From Bacillus manliponensis (GTDB lineage Bacteria; Bacillota; Bacilli; Bacillales; Bacillaceae_G), in the NCBI RefSeq assembly GCF_000712595.1, contig NZ_JOTN01000003.1, positions 62,001 through 126,000 on the forward strand: DNA of 64,000 nt, in the 5' to 3' direction. Below the pieces are notes generated by a model. The model was not told the DNA's origin and made no database searches. It worked only from the letters and a program-made list of their open reading frames with translations. The position numbers and the translations under genes were made by a program. Of the stretch, positions 44,051 through 52,616 are shown one piece after another (position 1 is the stretch's first letter; each line of letters starts with the position of its first letter).

Positions 44051-44816
44051 AACCTACCCAAATTGTCCAGCGATCGCGCTCTACGATATGTTCTTTATCA
44101 CCAAGCTCTACGTGAATATGGTGTAAGAGGTGTGAAAGCTCTTCGTCACTTAGTTCATGTAAAATAGAACGTCCAGTACGAGGGGATAAATCTTGCAGTA
44201 ATGCTTTTGTTGAAGAATGAATTTTTCGTGTTTCCCATAATGTATGAATAGATGAGGTTTGAAATCCGGTGTTTTCTAATTCGTGTTGAAGCTGTTGTGT
44301 TGTAGGTCTGCGCTCTTTTTCTGTAGGAATGAGTTTCGGATAACAAGAAAAGAAGTACCCGCGGATATGATCTGGATTGCCAGGAAGTGTACAATCTTCA
44401 ATTGTACGATCTTGTAAAATAAGAACACCATCATGTTTTAATATACGATAAGCTTCTTGTAAAAATAGTGATACATTTTTAAGGTGATGGACGACGGCTC
44501 TAGAAATAACAATATCAAATGTTTCATTTGGAAAGTTTATATTGTGAGCATCGCCTTGAACAAATGAAACATTTTGTAAATGAGCACAATTTTCACGAGC
44601 AGCTTCAAGTATTTCTTTTGAAAAATCAAACCCAATCACTTCACTCGCTCCCATGTGAGTAAGTTCTTTCGTGTAAATTCCACCACCACAGCCAACATCA
44701 AGTATTTTCTTTCCTTTTACATTTACAATTGTTTTGATAGCAGAACGCCATGTTGAATCAGCTTGCCGATGTGAATATGTATATTTGTTGTTATGGTCAT
44801 GAAAGTTAATTGCCAT
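44034..44816 (-). CDS. Class I SAM-dependent methyltransferase
   Basis: This 260-residue cytosolic protein has the Rossmann-type SAM site: motif I KILDVGCGGGIYTKEL (near residue 36), acidic loop GFDFSKEILEAAREN and motif IV FDIVISRAVVHHL (near residue 105). It resembles UbiE/Methyltransf_11 proteins; the substrate is not evident. The ATG follows AGGAGAG. The last five codons and the stop lie inside a short bcr1 derivative, so the C terminus (YKAKL) is repeat-derived. Confidence 0.85.
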   Translation of the reverse strand: MAINFHDHNNKYTYSHRQADSTWRSAIKTIVNVKGKKILDVGCGGGIYTKELTHMGASEVIGFDFSKEILEAARENCAHLQNVSFVQGDAHNINFPNETFDIVISRAVVHHLKNVSLFLQEAYRILKHDGVLILQDRTIEDCTLPGNPDHIRGYFFSCYPKLIPTEKERRPTTQQLQHELENTGFQTSSIHTLWETRKIHSSTKALLQDLSPRTGRSILHELSDEELSHLLHHIHVELGDKEHIVERDRWTIWVGYKAKL

Positions 44817-44929
44817 ATGAAATCTCTCCTTTCATACATAGTATAGCAAATTTTTAGGGAAATCTTGTTTTGCTTTTTTTATTATAAACATAAGAATTTC
44901 TTATTTTTTGAGAAAGAGGAGTGTAAGGA

Positions 44930-45787
44930 ATGAAGAGGTTGTTCTTATTGTTAGTATTAGTATTTACACTAGCCGCATGTATGCAAGTGGAGAAAAAGAA
45001 TAATGAACAAACGAAAGAGGTTGGTCGTGTGATGGAAGAAGCTTTGAAAGTAAGTGTACAAGTTAAAAATGGACAAGAAAGCATGTTGGATGAGAGAGCT
45101 GCTAAAGTCGCTGCAGCAATTATAAAGAAATCACGAAAACAAAATATAACAGGAAATTTAGGAACGGCAGATTACAAAATAAAGGTTGAAGAGGCTGGAA
45201 AGCAGGATATTTATAATGCTTGGCTCCGCGGAGAAACAAGAGAAGGATGGTTACAAAAAGAAGGTGAAGAACGTGTATTTTATATTGTATCAAAAGAGGA
45301 TACAGCAACCCTTCTTTCTATATTCCCTAAGCCCAATTTAACAGAAAGTGAAGAGGGGGCTGTTATACCGTTTACAAAAATAACAAAACAAGATTTACAA
45401 ATTACTCGTTTTCATATTAAAGAAACAGAAGGTCAGTTACATTATACTGTGTTTTACACAATTTCTGATTCGTTGTATAAGTGGTTAAATATGAATAATA
45501 TGTATTATTTTCAATTAAGCTTTCCAAAAAAAGTACAAAATATGATTGGAAAAAAAGAAAGTGAGCTTGTACAAGGGGAAGTTGTAAAAGAAAATTATAA
45601 ACAATATGAAGTAAACTTTTTTATTTCGACGGATAACTTATCAAGCTCGCAGTTACAAACGTTACAAACATATTATGACGATTATGATTTAAAGATATTG
45701 AATGCTAAAAAAGAAGAAATGGGTCTATTTCAAAACATCATTAATATTGTAAAAGAATATGGGAAAAAGATGGATTTGCAAAGATGA
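44930..45787 (+). CDS. Lipoprotein of unknown function
   Basis: This 285-residue protein has a canonical lipobox (VFTLAAC, Cys at residue 17), so it is a membrane-anchored extracytoplasmic lipoprotein. The mature part is Lys- and Glu-rich with no motif I recognise. A central region (about 145-230) looks beta-rich. The ATG lies after GAAAGAGGAG. A full bcr1 copy starts 16 bases after its stop. It stands alone. Confidence 0.75.
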   Translation: MKRLFLLLVLVFTLAACMQVEKKNNEQTKEVGRVMEEALKVSVQVKNGQESMLDERAAKVAAAIIKKSRKQNITGNLGTADYKIKVEEAGKQDIYNAWLRGETREGWLQKEGEERVFYIVSKEDTATLLSIFPKPNLTESEEGAVIPFTKITKQDLQITRFHIKETEGQLHYTVFYTISDSLYKWLNMNNMYYFQLSFPKKVQNMIGKKESELVQGEVVKENYKQYEVNFFISTDNLSSSQLQTLQTYYDDYDLKILNAKKEEMGLFQNIINIVKEYGKKMDLQR

Positions 45788-45802
45788 ATAGGAAGGATAT
45801 TG

Positions 45803-45961
45803 TTTATCCCGCTATTTGCGGGCTGTAAGACTCCCACCTCAAAGCTTGAGAGAAGCGAAGAAGTTTAGGTGGGAGATAAACAGCCCGTAAAAGCCCGATT
45901 GGTCGGGCTGACAATCAGTGGGGGATGGAGAAAACCCCCACTGATTGAAGTTTCACTTTAT
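45803..45961 (-). repeat. bcr1 repeat, full length (copy C)
   Basis: About 159 bases bounded by TTTAT, reverse orientation relative to copies A and B. Plus strand starts TTTATCCCGCTATTTGCGGG and ends GAAGTTTCACTTTAT. All three bcr1 stems are intact, including CTCCCACCT/AGGTGGGAG and GCCCGATTGGTCGGGC. Confidence 0.92.
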
Positions 45962-45965
45962 AAAT

Positions 45966-45997
45966 AAAAAAGCAGTGCTAAAAAGCACCGCTTTTTT
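45966..45997 (-). terminator. Terminator of the small membrane protein gene
   Basis: AAAAAGC-AGTGCT and AGCACCGCTTTTTT pair around AAAA, with a T-run in both directions. Confidence 0.75.
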
Positions 45998-46193
45998 ATT
46001 TTGTTTTTGCAGACGGTTCACTCATTGATTTTCTTGTAATAAAGTAAGCAATCATAAGAGCAGAAAGAATAATAAGAGCAACAAATAAATCCTTTGGTAA
46101 TAAGTCCAAAAGCCATACATGTCCGAGCGTATAGAAAATAAGTGTGGAAGCTAAAAAAGAAAGAGTTCCAATCATAAGAGATTGTAGTGTCAT
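45996..46193 (-). CDS. Small two-helix membrane protein
   Basis: This 65-residue protein has two hydrophobic helices (LMIGTLSFLASTLIFYTLG and FVALIILSALMIAYFI) separated by DLLPKD, and a charged tail. The ATG at 46193 lies eight bases after AAGGAGG; an in-frame GTG at 46202 overlaps that site and is not used. Function unknown, family not recognised. A terminator follows. Confidence 0.65.
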   Translation of the reverse strand: MTLQSLMIGTLSFLASTLIFYTLGHVWLLDLLPKDLFVALIILSALMIAYFITRKSMSEPSAKTK

Positions 46194-46311
46194 GATGTTC
46201 ACCTCCTTGTATCATTAGTGTTGGCTAAAAATGGATAATTTAAACGTCATTTTCCAACATGAAAACGATTTATGGCATAATAGAAAAAAAGAGATAAAGA
46301 AGGAGAGAAAT

Positions 46312-47388
46312 ATGGAGAAGAACAAAAAAGGATTATGGGGAGTCATCGCAGCAATAGGAATTTTATTATTCTCCAAATTTAAATGGGTACTAGCAATCTT
46401 TAAGTTAGCAAAGTTTTCTACTGTATTCAGTATGTTTTTATCACTGGGTGCGTATGCAATGGTATACGGATGGAAATTTGGAGTAGCACTTGTTTATTTA
46501 TTGTTGATTCATGAAATGGGACATTTATGGGCAGCAAAAAGAAAAGGGATTCCAACTTCACCAGCTATTTTTATCCCATTTATGGGGGCTCTTATCGGGA
46601 TGAAGGAAATGCCTAAAAATGCAAAAGACGAAGCGTTTATGGCATATATGGGTCCGTTATTTGGATTGCTTTCTTTTTTACCAGCAATTCCACTTTATAT
46701 GATGACAGGAGAGCCGTTTTGGGCACTTGTTATTTTACTTGGAAGTATGATTAATTTCTTTAATTTAATTCCTGTGTCGCCGTTAGATGGAGGGCGAATT
46801 GTTTCCGTAGTTAGTACAAAAATATGGGCGCTTGGTTTAGTCATATTACTAGGTGTAGCAATTGTACAGCAAAGTATGTTTCTTGGTTTTATTTTTATCA
46901 TAGGATGTATGGAATGGTATCGTGTGTTAAAACGAGATCGTCCAATTGAAGAGATTGGTTGGAAGATAGAAGTAGCTAAACAGTATATTGCAAAGATGAA
47001 AGAAGAATTTCAGGAAACAAAAGCCGTTCACCGTACGCTTCATTTGATGCATTATGAGATGAATGCATTTCAAAATAAAGATTTATCTCGAGAGGAACAG
47101 CAAAAAAAAGAAGCTCTAGAATACATTCTTCCTAGATTTATGCCTTTTGACTTTGTACCTTATGAAGATGAAAAAGAAGAATATCTTCTTCGTATGCAAG
47201 ATGCATTGGAGGTCTCAGAGAAGAAAATAGCTGAGTGGGAAGTTGAGAAGGATAAGCATGAAAGATATTATAATGCGGACATGAAAACACGTATTGTAGT
47301 GTTCATAGCCTACTTAGCATTACTTGCTGTATTAGGTTTTATTGCATATGAAGGGTATAGTATTTTGGAGCAACATTTGCCACGATGA
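46312..47388 (+). CDS. Site-2-protease-like metalloprotease (M50)
   Basis: This 358-residue membrane protein has the intramembrane zinc protease motif HEMGH (LLLIHEMGHLWAAKRKG, near residue 67) and the second metal motif in PVSPLDGGRIV (near residue 155). Around six transmembrane segments lie in residues 10-205, followed by a Glu/Lys-rich cytosolic part and one more helix near the C terminus. The substrate is unknown; no anti-sigma factor gene is nearby. ATG 46312 follows AAGGAGAG. Confidence 0.85.
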   Translation: MEKNKKGLWGVIAAIGILLFSKFKWVLAIFKLAKFSTVFSMFLSLGAYAMVYGWKFGVALVYLLLIHEMGHLWAAKRKGIPTSPAIFIPFMGALIGMKEMPKNAKDEAFMAYMGPLFGLLSFLPAIPLYMMTGEPFWALVILLGSMINFFNLIPVSPLDGGRIVSVVSTKIWALGLVILLGVAIVQQSMFLGFIFIIGCMEWYRVLKRDRPIEEIGWKIEVAKQYIAKMKEEFQETKAVHRTLHLMHYEMNAFQNKDLSREEQQKKEALEYILPRFMPFDFVPYEDEKEEYLLRMQDALEVSEKKIAEWEVEKDKHERYYNADMKTRIVVFIAYLALLAVLGFIAYEGYSILEQHLPR

Positions 47389-47521
47389 GATTTGTAAAAA
47401 AATGATGTCGAAATGATTGGAATGATTTATAAAGGAACTTCTCTTCTTTGGAAGAATGTTACAAATATGACTTGCAGTAGAAATAAATGTAACATGATAC
47501 ATAAGAAAAGGGGTTCCCTGT

Positions 47522-48040
47522 ATGAAAAGAGTGTGGCGTCTAGTAACTGTTCTTGTGTTTATGGTAATCGCAACGTATGGGTTGACAAAAATATTTGTAT
47601 ACTATGCAAATAAGCCAGTTGGTACGGCTGCAATTCCGACAACAGAAAAGGTTGTAGAAACTGAAGAAGTATTACAGTTCATCCGCATGACACACGAAAG
47701 CTATAATGATTTTTTAAATTACGGGAAATCTGAGAATTATACAGATGGTGATTGGAATCAATTAAGTGGATGGTTCCAACAACAAGAAGGGGCATTGCAA
47801 ACCATCGATAAAAAAGTGAAGAACAAAAAAATAAAGCGAGATGTGAAGCGCAGCTATGAAATAATGAAAAAGGGAATGATAAATCGCAATATCGAGTATG
47901 TTGTGTATGCTCATCGTATTTATCATGATCTTGACATTTTCGTAAATGATTACACTGGGGAAACGAATATATGGGGGTATACGGAATTTGGTAATGGAAA
48001 AGATATGAAAGTAGTGGAAGAGGCGTTAAAGACGGAGTAG
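47522..48040 (+). CDS. Membrane-anchored protein of unknown function
   Basis: This 172-residue protein has one N-terminal transmembrane helix (about 5-28) and an extracellular, mostly helical domain with many aromatic and charged residues (for example THESYNDFLNYGKSENYTD). Nothing catalytic is visible. I believe similar proteins are common in Bacillus (DUF6241-like), but this is uncertain. ATG follows AAAAGGGG. A terminator follows directly. Confidence 0.68.
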   Translation: MKRVWRLVTVLVFMVIATYGLTKIFVYYANKPVGTAAIPTTEKVVETEEVLQFIRMTHESYNDFLNYGKSENYTDGDWNQLSGWFQQQEGALQTIDKKVKNKKIKRDVKRSYEIMKKGMINRNIEYVVYAHRIYHDLDIFVNDYTGETNIWGYTEFGNGKDMKVVEEALKTE

Positions 48041-48042
48041 AA

Positions 48043-48092
48043 GGGTGTCTATAAAGTGGGAAATATCCTTCTTTATGGACATCCTTTTTATT
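48043..48092 (+). terminator. Intrinsic terminator
   Basis: GGGTGTCTATAAAG pairs with CTTTATGGACATCC, interrupted by small mismatches, followed by a T-rich tract. Confidence 0.7.
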
Positions 48093-48117
48093 TTTTCACA
48101 AAATCATCATGTTTATA

Positions 48118-48159
48118 GTGATTATAATCACAACGCGCTTTGTTTCTATCATTTATAAT
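48118..48159 (+). promoter_or_regulatory. Crp/Fnr-type box and promoter of hmp
   Basis: GTGATTATAATCAC (48118-48131) is a perfect palindrome holding the TGAT-N4-ATCA core of Fnr boxes. A perfect TATAAT (48154-48159) follows without a good -35. With the start near 48166, the box centre falls at about -41.5, the class II activator position. Confidence 0.6.
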
Positions 48160-48197
48160 GGCGATAAGCGAATAAAACAAATAGGGGGATCATAACG

Positions 48198-49394
48198 ATG
48201 TTACAAGAAAAAACAATTGACATTATAAAATCAACAGTACCATTATTACAAGAAAAAGGTGTGCAAATTACAACACGTTTTTATGAAATTTTATTTGCGG
48301 AGTATCCTGAGTTACTTAACATTTTTAATCATATGAATCAAAAGCAAGGGAGACAACAACAAGCATTAGCAAATGCTGTGTATGCTGCGGCGCAGTATAT
48401 CGATCGTTTAGAAGTTATTGTTCCAGTAGTGAAACAAATTGCTCATAAGCATAGAAGTTTAGGCGTGAAAGCAGAACATTATCCTATTGTAGGTACATGT
48501 TTATTACGAGCAATTGACGAGGTGGTAGAAGCTCCGAAAGAAGTGTTAGATGCATGGGGCGAGGCATATGGAGTGATTGCTGATGTATTTATTAGTGTAG
48601 AGGCAGAGATGTATGAAGAAGCCGCTTCTAAAGTAGGTGGTTGGAAAGATTTCCGTAATTTTATTGTAGTGAAAAAAGAAAGAGAAAGTGATGTTATTAC
48701 ATCTTTTTATTTGAGACCAGCTGATGGTGGAGGTTTGTCTTCATTTTTACCGGGTCAGTATGTAACAGTGCAACTTAAAATAGAAGGTGAAGTGTATACA
48801 CATCACCGTCAATATAGTTTATCAGATGCGCCTAATAAGGAATATTATCGCATCAGTGTAAAAAGAGAAGCTCGCGGGGTTGTATCAAACTATTTACATG
48901 AGCATGTGGAAGAAGGGGACGTAATTCCATTAAGTGCACCAGCCGGAGATTTCGTCTTAAACATGGAAAGTAAAACTCCTATTGTGTTGATTAGCGGAGG
49001 TGTTGGAATTACACCGATGATGAGCATGCTTCATACAGCTGTCCAGCAGATGCCAAATCATCCGATCTATTTCATTCATGGCGCATTAAATAGTGACGTG
49101 CATGCAATGAAAGAAGAAGTAAAACAATTGACAGAAATACATGAAGAAGTGAAGATGTATACTTGTTATTCACAACCAACGGAGAGAGATAGAGAAATAC
49201 AAAATTATAATAAAGAAGGATTCATTGATTTATCATGGCTACAATCTATTGTTCCTTCTAAAGAGGCAGAGTTTTACTTCTGTGGTCCAGTCCCTTTTAT
49301 GAGACATATTAATGAGATTTTAACAGAATGGGGCGTTTCTGAAGAGCATATCCATTTTGAATTCTTTGGTCCAGCTACTAGTTTACAAAAATAA
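48198..49394 (+). CDS. hmp: Flavohaemoprotein (nitric oxide dioxygenase)
   Basis: Hmp (398 residues) converts NO to nitrate using O2 and NAD(P)H. Domains: globin (about 1-138, with the proximal-His helix in VVKQIAHKHRSLGVKAEHYP), FAD-binding (about 150-255, with RQYSLSD) and NAD-binding (about 260-395, with ISGGVGITPMMSML and FYFCGPVPFM). Length matches other Hmp proteins. The start follows ATAGGGGGAT. A Crp/Fnr-type box upstream suggests oxygen or NO control. Confidence 0.95.
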   Translation: MLQEKTIDIIKSTVPLLQEKGVQITTRFYEILFAEYPELLNIFNHMNQKQGRQQQALANAVYAAAQYIDRLEVIVPVVKQIAHKHRSLGVKAEHYPIVGTCLLRAIDEVVEAPKEVLDAWGEAYGVIADVFISVEAEMYEEAASKVGGWKDFRNFIVVKKERESDVITSFYLRPADGGGLSSFLPGQYVTVQLKIEGEVYTHHRQYSLSDAPNKEYYRISVKREARGVVSNYLHEHVEEGDVIPLSAPAGDFVLNMESKTPIVLISGGVGITPMMSMLHTAVQQMPNHPIYFIHGALNSDVHAMKEEVKQLTEIHEEVKMYTCYSQPTERDREIQNYNKEGFIDLSWLQSIVPSKEAEFYFCGPVPFMRHINEILTEWGVSEEHIHFEFFGPATSLQK

Positions 49395-49396
49395 TG

Positions 49397-49440
49397 CAAA
49401 CAAAGAACGGGGTGTTAATTCACCTCGTTCTTTGTTTGCT
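49397..49440. terminator. Bidirectional terminator overlapping a regulator gene end
   Basis: GCAAACAAAGAACGGGGTG and CACCTCGTTCTTTGTTTGC form a long stem around TTAATT. It serves hmp and, inside its last codons, the convergent Crp-family gene. Confidence 0.85.
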
Positions 49441-49927
49441 CACGAAGTAACCGATTTGCCGTTTCACGGCGAATACCGATTAACTGTCCAATTTCTGCTT
49501 GGGTTAAAATATCATGGACTGGAACATCACCCAAATATGTTGCAAACCATGTTTGCAACCGTAGTAGCCGTTCTTTTGGAGAAACAAGTGTAAGTAAATC
49601 TGTTCGTTCTTGCATCATTCGTAATTTCGTCTGTAATTGCAGTGCGATATTAGCGTATAACTTTGGATCTGATTGTAGTTTTTCATACCAAGCATGGCTT
49701 ATGATTGGCTCTACTTCAGTTTTCATTAAAGCAATGGCTGTTCCGTGATAATCTTTTGCTGAAATTAAAGAATGATGAGGGATGGTTTCACCAGGGACAA
49801 TAATGTTAAATAAAAAAGATGTGCCATCTTCTTGTAGCCGAACCACTTTTAGCAAACCGCTTTTAATGAAGTATAGGGGTCCTTCCTCGCCTTGTCGAAA
49901 TAATATTTCTCCTTTATGTAAAATCAT
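49415..49927 (-). CDS. Short Crp/Fnr-family transcription regulator
   Basis: This 170-residue protein has a cyclic-nucleotide-binding-type beta roll (HKGEILFRQGEEGPLYFIKSG at the start), a dimer helix and a winged HTH (LTQAEIGQLIGIRRETANRLL near residue 141). It is about 50 residues shorter than typical Crp/Fnr members, lacking the leading helix. It has no Cys at all, so it cannot hold an Fe-S cluster like B. subtilis Fnr. The ATG follows AAAGGAG. It converges on hmp. Confidence 0.85.
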   Translation of the reverse strand: MILHKGEILFRQGEEGPLYFIKSGLLKVVRLQEDGTSFLFNIIVPGETIPHHSLISAKDYHGTAIALMKTEVEPIISHAWYEKLQSDPKLYANIALQLQTKLRMMQERTDLLTLVSPKERLLRLQTWFATYLGDVPVHDILTQAEIGQLIGIRRETANRLLREQTKNEVN

Positions 49928-50115
49928 AGCTTTCTCCTTTTTTGACGTTCTTTTCCAAAAAGCAAGTTTTTATAGCGTTGCTTCTATAGCTGCATTATAC
50001 TATATTGAAGTGGTATATTGTTTCATATATAGCAATGAAATAACGTGATAGAGAGAAAATATAGTGATAGATGTTTGCCAATGGCAAAGTAAATAATGAT
50101 TTGTAGGGGGCAGCC

Positions 50116-50340
50116 ATGTTAGATGAGAAGATGATAGAGATGAGGGCTCCGGCTAATGCAGTGATACATGTAGAAGAAATGAAAGGCGGAGTTGTTGTAT
50201 CTGTTGAGCTAGAGGGCCAAATTATTTACACAATGGCATATGATGAAGAAACGGATAGTTATGCCGAATTATATGATCGAAATGATAGGCGTGCGAGACA
50301 AGTACATGAGGACTTTATGGGGTGGTCTCTTGTTCATTAA
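50116..50340 (+). CDS. Small conserved-looking protein, unknown function
   Basis: This 74-residue acidic protein has alternating beta and turn prediction (NAVIHVEEMKGGVVVSVEL, QIIYTMAYDEETDSYAELYD) and no transmembrane segment or Cys. ATG follows TAGGGGG at six bases and the gene is followed by a terminator, so it is a genuine monocistronic unit. I do not recognise it. Confidence 0.65.
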   Translation: MLDEKMIEMRAPANAVIHVEEMKGGVVVSVELEGQIIYTMAYDEETDSYAELYDRNDRRARQVHEDFMGWSLVH

Positions 50341-50367
50341 AAGATGTCAATATGACATCTTTTTTTG
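50340..50367 (+). terminator. Intrinsic terminator
   Basis: AAAAGATGTCA and TGACATCTTTT form the stem around ATA, followed by a T-run. Confidence 0.85.
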
Positions 50368-50500
50368 TATTATTTTGCAACATTTGCACATAAATTGTAA
50401 CAATCATTTTCCTATTGTAAGTGTATTGTAAACGCACGAGTAGCTCTTTTTCGCTATGATAAAGATAGAGATATAACGTGTTTAGAAAAGAGTGATTCGT

Positions 50501-50593
50501 TTGGAAAAATTACATCTATCAAATTTTATTTTAATGGTAATATGCTCGTTGTTAAGTATGGTATTTGGCATCTTTTTATATTCTTGTACTTAA
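50501..50593 (+). CDS. Possible 30-residue membrane peptide
   Basis: A frame from TTG 50501 encodes 30 residues: a short polar start (MEKLHLSN) and one hydrophobic helix (FILMVICSLLSMVFGIFLY) ending SCT. A weak ribosome binding site (AAAGAG, about ten bases upstream) and a TATGAT near 50454-50459 precede it. It may be a small membrane protein, but evidence is thin. Confidence 0.35.
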   Translation: MEKLHLSNFILMVICSLLSMVFGIFLYSCT

Positions 50594-50655
50594 ATTACTC
50601 GTCACTTAATACTCTTACGGTTTGTTTGAAGTGGGAGATGAATGTCGGGAGCCGA

Positions 50656-50692
50656 TAAAAAAACGCATTCTATTAAGAAGAATGCGTCAAAA
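50656..50692 (-). terminator. Terminator of the TSUP gene
   Basis: ACGCATTCT and AGAATGCGT form a stem. On the minus strand T7 follows. It includes the stop codon of the gene. Confidence 0.85.
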
Positions 50693-51487
50693 GAGAGAAG
50701 TTACAATCATTCTTATACCGATAATGATTAGTGTAATGCGTAGTAAATGAATGATGGCATTTCCGCTTAGTTTTGTATTAATATAAGCCCCAATCCTTCC
50801 ACCAAACCAAGCACCAGGGATTAAAATAAGTGCATATAGCCAGTTTACATTATCTAAAGAAATGTGGGTAATAGAACTTACAACTGCTGACAAAAAGACG
50901 ATAAACATAGACGTTGCAACAGCAATTTGTGCTGGAAAGGCAAACAGAAGCATCATGGCTGGAACTAATAAAGCTCCGCCGCCAATACCAAATAGCCCAG
51001 AAATAAAACCGACGAAAAATGCGATGATAATTGCAAGAATAGGTGGAAATTCATAATGAATGGTCTGCCCTTCTTTTGTTACAAATGTACGCTTTATAAC
51101 AGAGGCATTTGTTAAAGAGAGAGGCTTCATCTTATCACGAAGCATTAAAATAATCGATACAAAAATAAGAAAAATTCCAAAGTATAAAGAGAAAGAATCT
51201 CCATTTAAAAATTTATTTGCCCACGATCCTACAATTCCGCCAGGACCGCTCCCGATAAATAAAATAAGACCGCTTTTATAGTCGACTCGTTTATGCTTCA
51301 TGTAGGTTAGAGTGGACGACAGTCCTGTAAACACAATTGTCACAATAGAGGTTCCAACTGCCAACTGTGGAGAGAGGCTGTGTAAACCAACAAGTAAAGG
51401 AACAATAATGATCCCACCTCCAAGTCCCACTAGACTGCCAATTGTCCCAGCTACTAAACCAATTATTAACAATGTGAAATATTCCAA
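50687..51487 (-). CDS. TSUP-family (TauE/SafE) membrane permease
   Basis: This 266-residue protein has about eight transmembrane helices and the family repeat GSLVGLGGGIIIVPLL near the N terminus and GLFGIGGGALLVPAMML in the second half. TSUP members export sulfite, sulfonates or other small anions; the substrate is unknown here. The start is taken as TTG 51487 after AGAGGAGA; an in-frame start nine codons earlier has no ribosome binding site. Single gene. Confidence 0.82.
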   Translation of the reverse strand: MEYFTLLIIGLVAGTIGSLVGLGGGIIIVPLLVGLHSLSPQLAVGTSIVTIVFTGLSSTLTYMKHKRVDYKSGLILFIGSGPGGIVGSWANKFLNGDSFSLYFGIFLIFVSIILMLRDKMKPLSLTNASVIKRTFVTKEGQTIHYEFPPILAIIIAFFVGFISGLFGIGGGALLVPAMMLLFAFPAQIAVATSMFIVFLSAVVSSITHISLDNVNWLYALILIPGAWFGGRIGAYINTKLSGNAIIHLLRITLIIIGIRMIVTSLF

Positions 51488-51562
51488 ATTTAAACATCTC
51501 CTCTTTTGTAACAACTACATTCCTTATTATACAACGTTTTTATAAGAAATAATGAAAGTTCA

Positions 51563-51601
51563 CAAAAAAGTCGTCCTGATATAAATCAGGACGACTTTTT
51601 T
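51563..51601. terminator. Bidirectional-type terminator
   Basis: AAAAAAGTCGTCCTGAT and ATCAGGACGACTTTTTT form a perfect stem just after pit. Confidence 0.92.
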
Positions 51602-51605
51602 GAAT

Positions 51606-52607
51606 TTAGAAGATTAAATCTAAAATATAATAAAATAATGCTGCTAATGAAGCTGAAATAGGGAGTGTAATAACCCACGTAATTAACATACGCTGAGCAG
51701 TTCCCCATTTAACACCTTTTACACGGTGTGCAGCTCCCACCCCTAAAATAGAGGAAGAAATAACGTGCGTTGTACTTACCGGTAAATGAATAAGTGTTGC
51801 ACCGAAAATAATACTAGCCGATGTTAAATCCGCTGCTACGCCGTTTACTGGGCGAATTTTCATAATTTGTCCACCGACAGTTTTAATGATTTTCCATCCA
51901 CCAACGGAAGTACCAAGACCCATTGCAAGAGCACAAGAGAATTGTACCCAAAATGGGATGTCAGTTGATGTTTGATAGTTATTTGCAATTAAAGCCATCG
52001 TGATAATTCCCATTGCTTTTTGAGCATCATTTGTTCCATGTGTGTAGGCTTGCAAAGCTGCTGTTCCGATTTGCAAATAGCGGAACCTCTGGTTTGTTTT
52101 GGTTAAGTTAAAGTTCTTAAAGAAAATTTTAAAAATACTATATACAATGAATGCAAGTGAAAATGCTAAGATTGGCGAAATAATTAATGCTTGGAAAATC
52201 TTTAAAAATCCAGCATAATTTAACGCGCCAAAACCAGCAGCTGCAATCGCTGCACCAGCAATAGAACCAATAATTGCATGAGAAGAGCTACTTGGGATAC
52301 CGTAGTACCAAGTAATTAAATTCCAAGAAATACCTGCTAATAAGGCAGCTAAAATTACAACGGATCCATTGTTTAATGTGAAAGGATCGACAATATCTTT
52401 TGTAATTGTTTTTGCCACACCTGTAAATGTCATAGCTCCTACGAAGTTCATAACAGCAGCTAAAATAATCGCATGACGTGGCTTTAAAGCTTTTGTCGAA
52501 ACTGATGTTGCGATTGAATTGGCTGTGTCATGAAAGCCATTGATAAAGTCAAAGACTAGAGCAAAAATGACAATTAAAACTGTTAGAATAAAAAGTGTAT
52601 CCATCAT
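51606..52607 (-). CDS. pit: Low-affinity inorganic phosphate transporter
   Basis: This 333-residue PiT-family symporter has about ten transmembrane helices and both inverted family signatures: GFHDTANSIATSVSTKAL near residue 25 and GTNDAQKAMGIITMAL near residue 195. It imports phosphate as a metal complex or with protons. It is the second gene after the DUF47 partner, nine bases downstream. The ATG follows AAGGGG. Confidence 0.93.
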   Translation of the reverse strand: MMDTLFILTVLIVIFALVFDFINGFHDTANSIATSVSTKALKPRHAIILAAVMNFVGAMTFTGVAKTITKDIVDPFTLNNGSVVILAALLAGISWNLITWYYGIPSSSSHAIIGSIAGAAIAAAGFGALNYAGFLKIFQALIISPILAFSLAFIVYSIFKIFFKNFNLTKTNQRFRYLQIGTAALQAYTHGTNDAQKAMGIITMALIANNYQTSTDIPFWVQFSCALAMGLGTSVGGWKIIKTVGGQIMKIRPVNGVAADLTSASIIFGATLIHLPVSTTHVISSSILGVGAAHRVKGVKWGTAQRMLITWVITLPISASLAALFYYILDLIF

Positions 52608-52616
52608 TAAGACCCC

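Noticed and set aside
43721-45961. Dispersed repeats considered as a CRISPR array
   Set aside because: Copies are about 155 bases, far apart and in both orientations, with no spacers of regular length and no cas genes.
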